Assembly: GCF_005222835.1 (NCBI RefSeq)
Contig: NZ_STGA01000059.1
Coordinates: forward strand, 49,626 to 113,625
Direction of reading: 5' to 3'
Source: Rhizobium sp. FKY42
GTDB taxonomy: Bacteria; Pseudomonadota; Alphaproteobacteria; Rhizobiales; Rhizobiaceae
DNA length: 64,000 bases
The notes beneath the pieces were generated by a model. That model was not told where the DNA came from, made no database searches, and worked only from the letters and a program-made list of their open reading frames with translations. A program made the translations under genes and the position numbers. Below, piece by piece: positions 60,636 to 64,000 of the stretch. The number at the start of each line of letters is the position of its first letter. The stretch's first letter is position 1.

Positions 60636-62457
60636 CTTTAATCCATCGCTCAAATGGCGACAGGCCGCGCTTCAGCTTGAGGCACGGCTGCGGGACCTCC
60701 TCGGTCAGGCGCCAGAGCGGCTGGATGGTCACACAATTTCGACCTCCTATCCCAAACGGAATTGGGTCGCCGCCTGGAGGGTGCCCATCGTGTTTAGCGA
60801 CGACAAGACACGGCGTATCGATGTTGTTGCGACCCAAGCCTTTCCAAGGATTCCCGTTCGGACCGCATTGGTCGATCATCCCGAGACCTTAATCTGGCCG
60901 CATGTTGAGGGTGACGGGATACTTTGCTTGCTGCCGAACATGTCCGAGATTGATCCCGATGACCCAACGGCAGTCGCCGAAAATCTCCTGATCCGCTCAG
61001 TTCGGTTGATCGAGGAGTTGTTGCAGGGCGATATCGTTGAACGGGATTTCAAGGAAGAGTTTCTGACCTACTGGGCCTATAAGACCCATTTCGATGGCAG
61101 TCGACTGTTCAGCCTGATCCGCCCAGCACCGCCATCGCGCTCCGTCTGCGTTTGGAAAGGTGAGGGCATCACTGTCGTTGGCGAAAACGAGGAGGCGCTC
61201 CTGGCATGGGTTGCGCGGCGGTACGGTGAAAGCACAACGGGCAAAATTACGCAGGGCACGTTCCTCTGGATGGAAACCCCACCGCTTCCCGCACAGTACC
61301 CGGACACGGCGGCCGACCTCTATTCGCTGGCGGCAGAATTAGGACCGGATTCCGTTGAGGCGCTCGAGGATGCAGCCCGGCAAATACCTGAAGAGATTGT
61401 CACCGTCATTGGCGCCGAAGGCCGTGGCGGCGCTGGCCTTGTTGCGGTCCGGGCATTGAATCCGAAGTTTGCGCAGAGTCGGCCATCACCGATTGCCGAG
61501 CCAGTGACGAAAGGGTTTCGGGCCGGCAAGGCACCGCCAGTATTGATCAGTCAGCGATTTTTCGGGAGGACACCCGTCGTGAGATCGTCAGTGCAGCGCG
61601 CGGATGCGGCCTGGATACACGGACGAGGGCAGGATCCCCGAACTGAGAGACTTCTATCTTCCACCGTCGTGGTCATCGGTTGCGGTTCGGTCGGGGCGCC
61701 CGTCGCCTGCTCACTGGCGCAAGCTGGGGTCGGCCATCTCGTTCTTGTGGATCTCGACGAGTTAAGCTGGCCGAATGTCGGCCGCCATCCTCTGGGGGCG
61801 AGGGCGATCGGCAAGAACAAGGCGATTGCACTGGCTGAGGGCTTGCAGATGGATTACCCCCATCTTCTTATTGAAAGCCGGTCAATCAGCATGACCGCTC
61901 TCCTTCAGCTCGACACCGAATTGCTCTCCGAGGCCGATCTTATCATCTCGGCGACGGGCAGTTGGGCGGCGGAGCATGCTTTGAACGACTGGCATATTGA
62001 GCAAGGCAGGAAAAAGCCAGTCCTCTATTGCTGGACTGAGGCGCACGCTTGCGCAGGGCATGCCGTTGCAATAGCCGAACATGGCGGATGCTTGCAATGC
62101 CATCTTGGGCGTACCGGTACCCCAGATTTCAAAGTGGTGGATTGGCCAGATGGTCTTGGTCAAAATAGGGAGGAGCCAGCGTGCGGTGCGCATTTCCAGC
62201 CTTACGGCCCAGTGGAGCTTTCGTTCGTGAACGCGATGGCCAGCGACATGGCGCTCGACTGCTTGCTTGACGCGCCGACTACCTCCTCCCATCGAATCTT
62301 TGCTGCTTCGCAAAAGCGCATTGGGATGCTGGGTGGGGCCTACAGCGCTGAGTGGCGTTCCGAGTTCGGAACAAAAGATGGGGATGGTAGGATAGTCGAT
62401 CGTAACTGGAGCGGACCCGGTTGCGCCGGTTGCCGCCGGCCGCCCCCTGATAAATAA
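60628..62457 (+). CDS. cap2: Cap2, E1-E2 fusion ligase of type II CBASS
   Basis: 609 residues from ATG 60628, overlapping the CD-NTase stop by 8 bases. N-terminal E2-like domain with its likely catalytic Cys100 (HVEGDGILCLLPNM). C-terminal ThiF/E1 domain from about residue 345: VVVIGCGSVGAPVACSLAQA, GHLVLVDLDELSWPNVGRH; Cys at about 488/491 (GGCLQCHLGRTGTP) or 518 could be the E1 cysteine. It attaches the CD-NTase C-terminus to target molecules and primes signalling. Ends in a CAGC cluster. Confidence 0.92.
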   Translation: MHDFNPSLKWRQAALQLEARLRDLLGQAPERLDGHTISTSYPKRNWVAAWRVPIVFSDDKTRRIDVVATQAFPRIPVRTALVDHPETLIWPHVEGDGILCLLPNMSEIDPDDPTAVAENLLIRSVRLIEELLQGDIVERDFKEEFLTYWAYKTHFDGSRLFSLIRPAPPSRSVCVWKGEGITVVGENEEALLAWVARRYGESTTGKITQGTFLWMETPPLPAQYPDTAADLYSLAAELGPDSVEALEDAARQIPEEIVTVIGAEGRGGAGLVAVRALNPKFAQSRPSPIAEPVTKGFRAGKAPPVLISQRFFGRTPVVRSSVQRADAAWIHGRGQDPRTERLLSSTVVVIGCGSVGAPVACSLAQAGVGHLVLVDLDELSWPNVGRHPLGARAIGKNKAIALAEGLQMDYPHLLIESRSISMTALLQLDTELLSEADLIISATGSWAAEHALNDWHIEQGRKKPVLYCWTEAHACAGHAVAIAEHGGCLQCHLGRTGTPDFKVVDWPDGLGQNREEPACGAHFQPYGPVELSFVNAMASDMALDCLLDAPTTSSHRIFAASQKRIGMLGGAYSAEWRSEFGTKDGDGRIVDRNWSGPGCAGCRRPPPDK

Positions 62458-62541
62458 TAATGACGTCCAGAACGTTGAGCCTCGGGCTGATTGTTCTCTG
62501 GGAGATAACGGAAGTTTAGGCGTGGGCACGCTGCGGAAGCA

Positions 62542-63123
62542 ATGAACGCCTCCTTATTATGTGAGAGCCAGGAAATGGCAGATCGCATTGTACATACCGG
62601 CCGGGGCAAGTGGTCTTCGCCAGGAATTCCACACAAAGGTTGGACTTGCGTAGGCATCGATGATCTGGAAGCGCGGTCGCAGGAATGCGAAATGTGCGAA
62701 AGCGCTGATGTGCGCTATGTTCACTACATGGAGCATCCGGACTATCCGGAGACACTTGCTGTGGGCTGCGTCTGTGCAGAGCATATGGAGGATGACTACG
62801 TTAGGCCGAAGCAACGGGAGACGGGAATGCGTCTGATTGCCCGCCGGCGCAAATCCTGGGCGGGGAAGACGTGGCGTGTTTCGCAACTCGGCAATCATTT
62901 CCTCAATACAGAAGGCTTCAATCTTACCGTCTTTGAACGGGCCGAAGGGTTCGGGATCGCTGTCGCGCGTCGCGGAACGGAGAGACATCAGACTGGTAGG
63001 AAGAGTTATCCGACGCGGGAGGAGGCGAAGGTGGGTTCAAGGATGAAGTGCGACTTGCGAATGATACCAATGGGTTGTCACTCGCAAGGAGAATGCAATG
63101 GAACGCACCTACTCCCACATTGA
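62542..63123 (+). CDS. Uncharacterised Cys-rich protein downstream of CBASS, end altered by IS30
   Basis: 193 residues (alternative ATG at 62575). Features: WTCVGIDDLEARSQECEMCE, RYVHYMEHPDYPETLAVGCV and CAEHMEDDY, i.e. CxxC and CxxCxC-like groups that could bind zinc, then KTWRVSQLGNHFLNTEGFNL. This resembles a widespread family of unknown function. It is not a JAB-type Cap3. After YPTREEAK (about 63030) the sequence changes character and enters the IS30 end, so the natural C-terminus is probably lost. Confidence 0.65.
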   Translation: MNASLLCESQEMADRIVHTGRGKWSSPGIPHKGWTCVGIDDLEARSQECEMCESADVRYVHYMEHPDYPETLAVGCVCAEHMEDDYVRPKQRETGMRLIARRRKSWAGKTWRVSQLGNHFLNTEGFNLTVFERAEGFGIAVARRGTERHQTGRKSYPTREEAKVGSRMKCDLRMIPMGCHSQGECNGTHLLPH

Positions 63124-64000
63124 CCTCGATGAACGTCGCAAGATTGCTCGCTGGAGAACGGCTGGCCTAAGTGTCGAGGTGATTGCCGAGAAGCTTGGTC
63201 GACATCGCTCGACGATCTTTCGAGAGATCAAGCGCAACCTGTTCGTCGACAAGGTCGTATCTGATCTCAGTGGCTACTACTGCGTGACCGCGCACAGCAT
63301 GGCTTGCGAAAGACGCACCAAGCTGCGGAAGTTGGTGCGCTTCTCAAATGTCCGGCAGTCCGTTATCGACCGGATCATGCATGGTTGGTCACCCCAGCAG
63401 ATCGCTGGCCGGATGCGTCTGGAACAGCACCCGATCTCGGTCAGTCACGAAACGATCTACAAGTTCGCCTACTCGGCCGACGGACACGCAATCAAGCTTT
63501 GGCGTCACCTGCCAGAGCATCGCGCTCGACGACGCCCACGACATGCAAGACGCAAGCACGGGCAGAGGTTTAGCCCTGAACTGAACATCCTGCGGCGCCC
63601 GGATGCTGTTGCTGATCGCAAGCAGTTTGGTCACTGGGAATGTGACCTGATCCAGTTCCGGAAGAAGTTTGGGAAAGCCAATGTGACCTCGCTTGTCGAA
63701 CGAGTCAGCCGGTTCGCAATATTCCTGCGCCACAATGATCGGCAATCTCGGCCCGTTATGGACGGTCTTGTGCAAGCGCTCCAGGCGCTGCCCCACCTCG
63801 CCCGCCGCTCGATCACGTTCGACCGCGGCACTGAGTTTACAGACTGGCCTTATCTGCAAGCCAGCATTGGCACGCAGACTTGGTTCTGCGACCCGCAATC
63901 GCCTTGGCAGAAAGGCACGGTCGAAAACACCAACAGGCGAGCGCGAAAATGGCTTTCGAGAGAGGTCGATCCCTTATCCGTAAGCGACGCGGATCTTGTC
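63098..64000 (+). CDS. IS30-family transposase (partial, runs off right edge)
   Basis: 301 codons in the window from ATG 63098, AAGGAG upstream. N-terminal helix-turn-helix (VEVIAEKLGRHRSTIFREIK), middle SPQQIAGRMRLEQ, then the DDE core: HWECDLIQF (Asp), FDRGTEFTDW (Asp), WQKGTVENTNRRAR (Glu). Insertion point is inside the preceding gene. Right end and terminal repeats are outside the window. Confidence 0.93.
   Translation, partial: MERTYSHIDLDERRKIARWRTAGLSVEVIAEKLGRHRSTIFREIKRNLFVDKVVSDLSGYYCVTAHSMACERRTKLRKLVRFSNVRQSVIDRIMHGWSPQQIAGRMRLEQHPISVSHETIYKFAYSADGHAIKLWRHLPEHRARRRPRHARRKHGQRFSPELNILRRPDAVADRKQFGHWECDLIQFRKKFGKANVTSLVERVSRFAIFLRHNDRQSRPVMDGLVQALQALPHLARRSITFDRGTEFTDWPYLQASIGTQTWFCDPQSPWQKGTVENTNRRARKWLSREVDPLSVSDADLV

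Noticed and set aside
1..64000. tRNA or rRNA genes
   Set aside because: No cloverleaf or rRNA sequence recognised by eye; a tRNA search program would be needed to exclude them fully.

Overview
The window reads as part of a large plasmid from a member of the Rhizobiaceae (Rhizobium, Agrobacterium or a relative). The evidence is a complete repABC replication unit with two parS sites and an antisense RNA, a Ti/Sym-type traI-trb cluster with TraR-box palindromes, a DUF736 gene, a gene of the DUF1612 / RHE_PE00001 type, a CUT1 sugar-type ABC operon and high GC content throughout. No rRNA, tRNA or CRISPR array was seen.

Region 1 (1 to about 31305) is most of a Mu-like transposable prophage, lying with its left (c-repressor) end at the right and running off the left edge inside a tail-fibre gene. 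From right to left it carries: an S24-type repressor facing right; a divergent early operon with a Ner-like regulator, a ParB-like protein, MuA transposase, MuB ATPase, many small early genes, GemA and a Mor-like activator; a lysis cassette (endolysin, holin-like protein, nested Rz/Rz1 spanins); the Mu head module (gp25-27, terminase, portal, F protein, protease/scaffold, DUF2190, major capsid); and a baseplate module (V, W, J, I, fibre). The same 16-bp palindrome occurs exactly at the two places where Mu has activator-dependent late promoters, before the lysis genes and before the protease gene. Next to the prophage end lies the 3-prime end of a second repC, so the phage appears to have inserted into an older replication gene.

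Region 2 (31.3-41.6 kb) is plasmid backbone: the repC remnant, a secreted nuclease, DUF736, a decayed trb conjugation operon (trbE with nonsense codons and frameshifts, trbB with two in-frame stops, trbC and trbD intact), traI for the acyl-homoserine-lactone signal, two tra boxes, and the apparently working repA-repB-ctRNA-repC unit.

Region 3 (41.6-56 kb) is accessory: an orphan gene bounded by IS-like inverted repeats, an FMN reductase, recombinase and IS debris, an ABC importer operon that includes an argininosuccinate-lyase-family enzyme and is controlled by a LacI-type regulator with an 18-bp operator, an IS1182-type element, a tyrosine recombinase and the DUF1612 gene. KOPS-like GGGNAGGG motifs point away from repABC on both sides and were not seen in the prophage, the ABC operon or the defence island.

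Region 4 (56-64 kb) is a defence island: a zinc-ribbon plus HEPN-motif protein, a CapP/CapH-like protease and repressor pair, and a divergent type II CBASS operon (patatin phospholipase, CD-NTase, E1-E2 fusion Cap2), followed by an uncharacterised Cys-rich protein whose end is altered by an IS30-family element that runs off the right edge.
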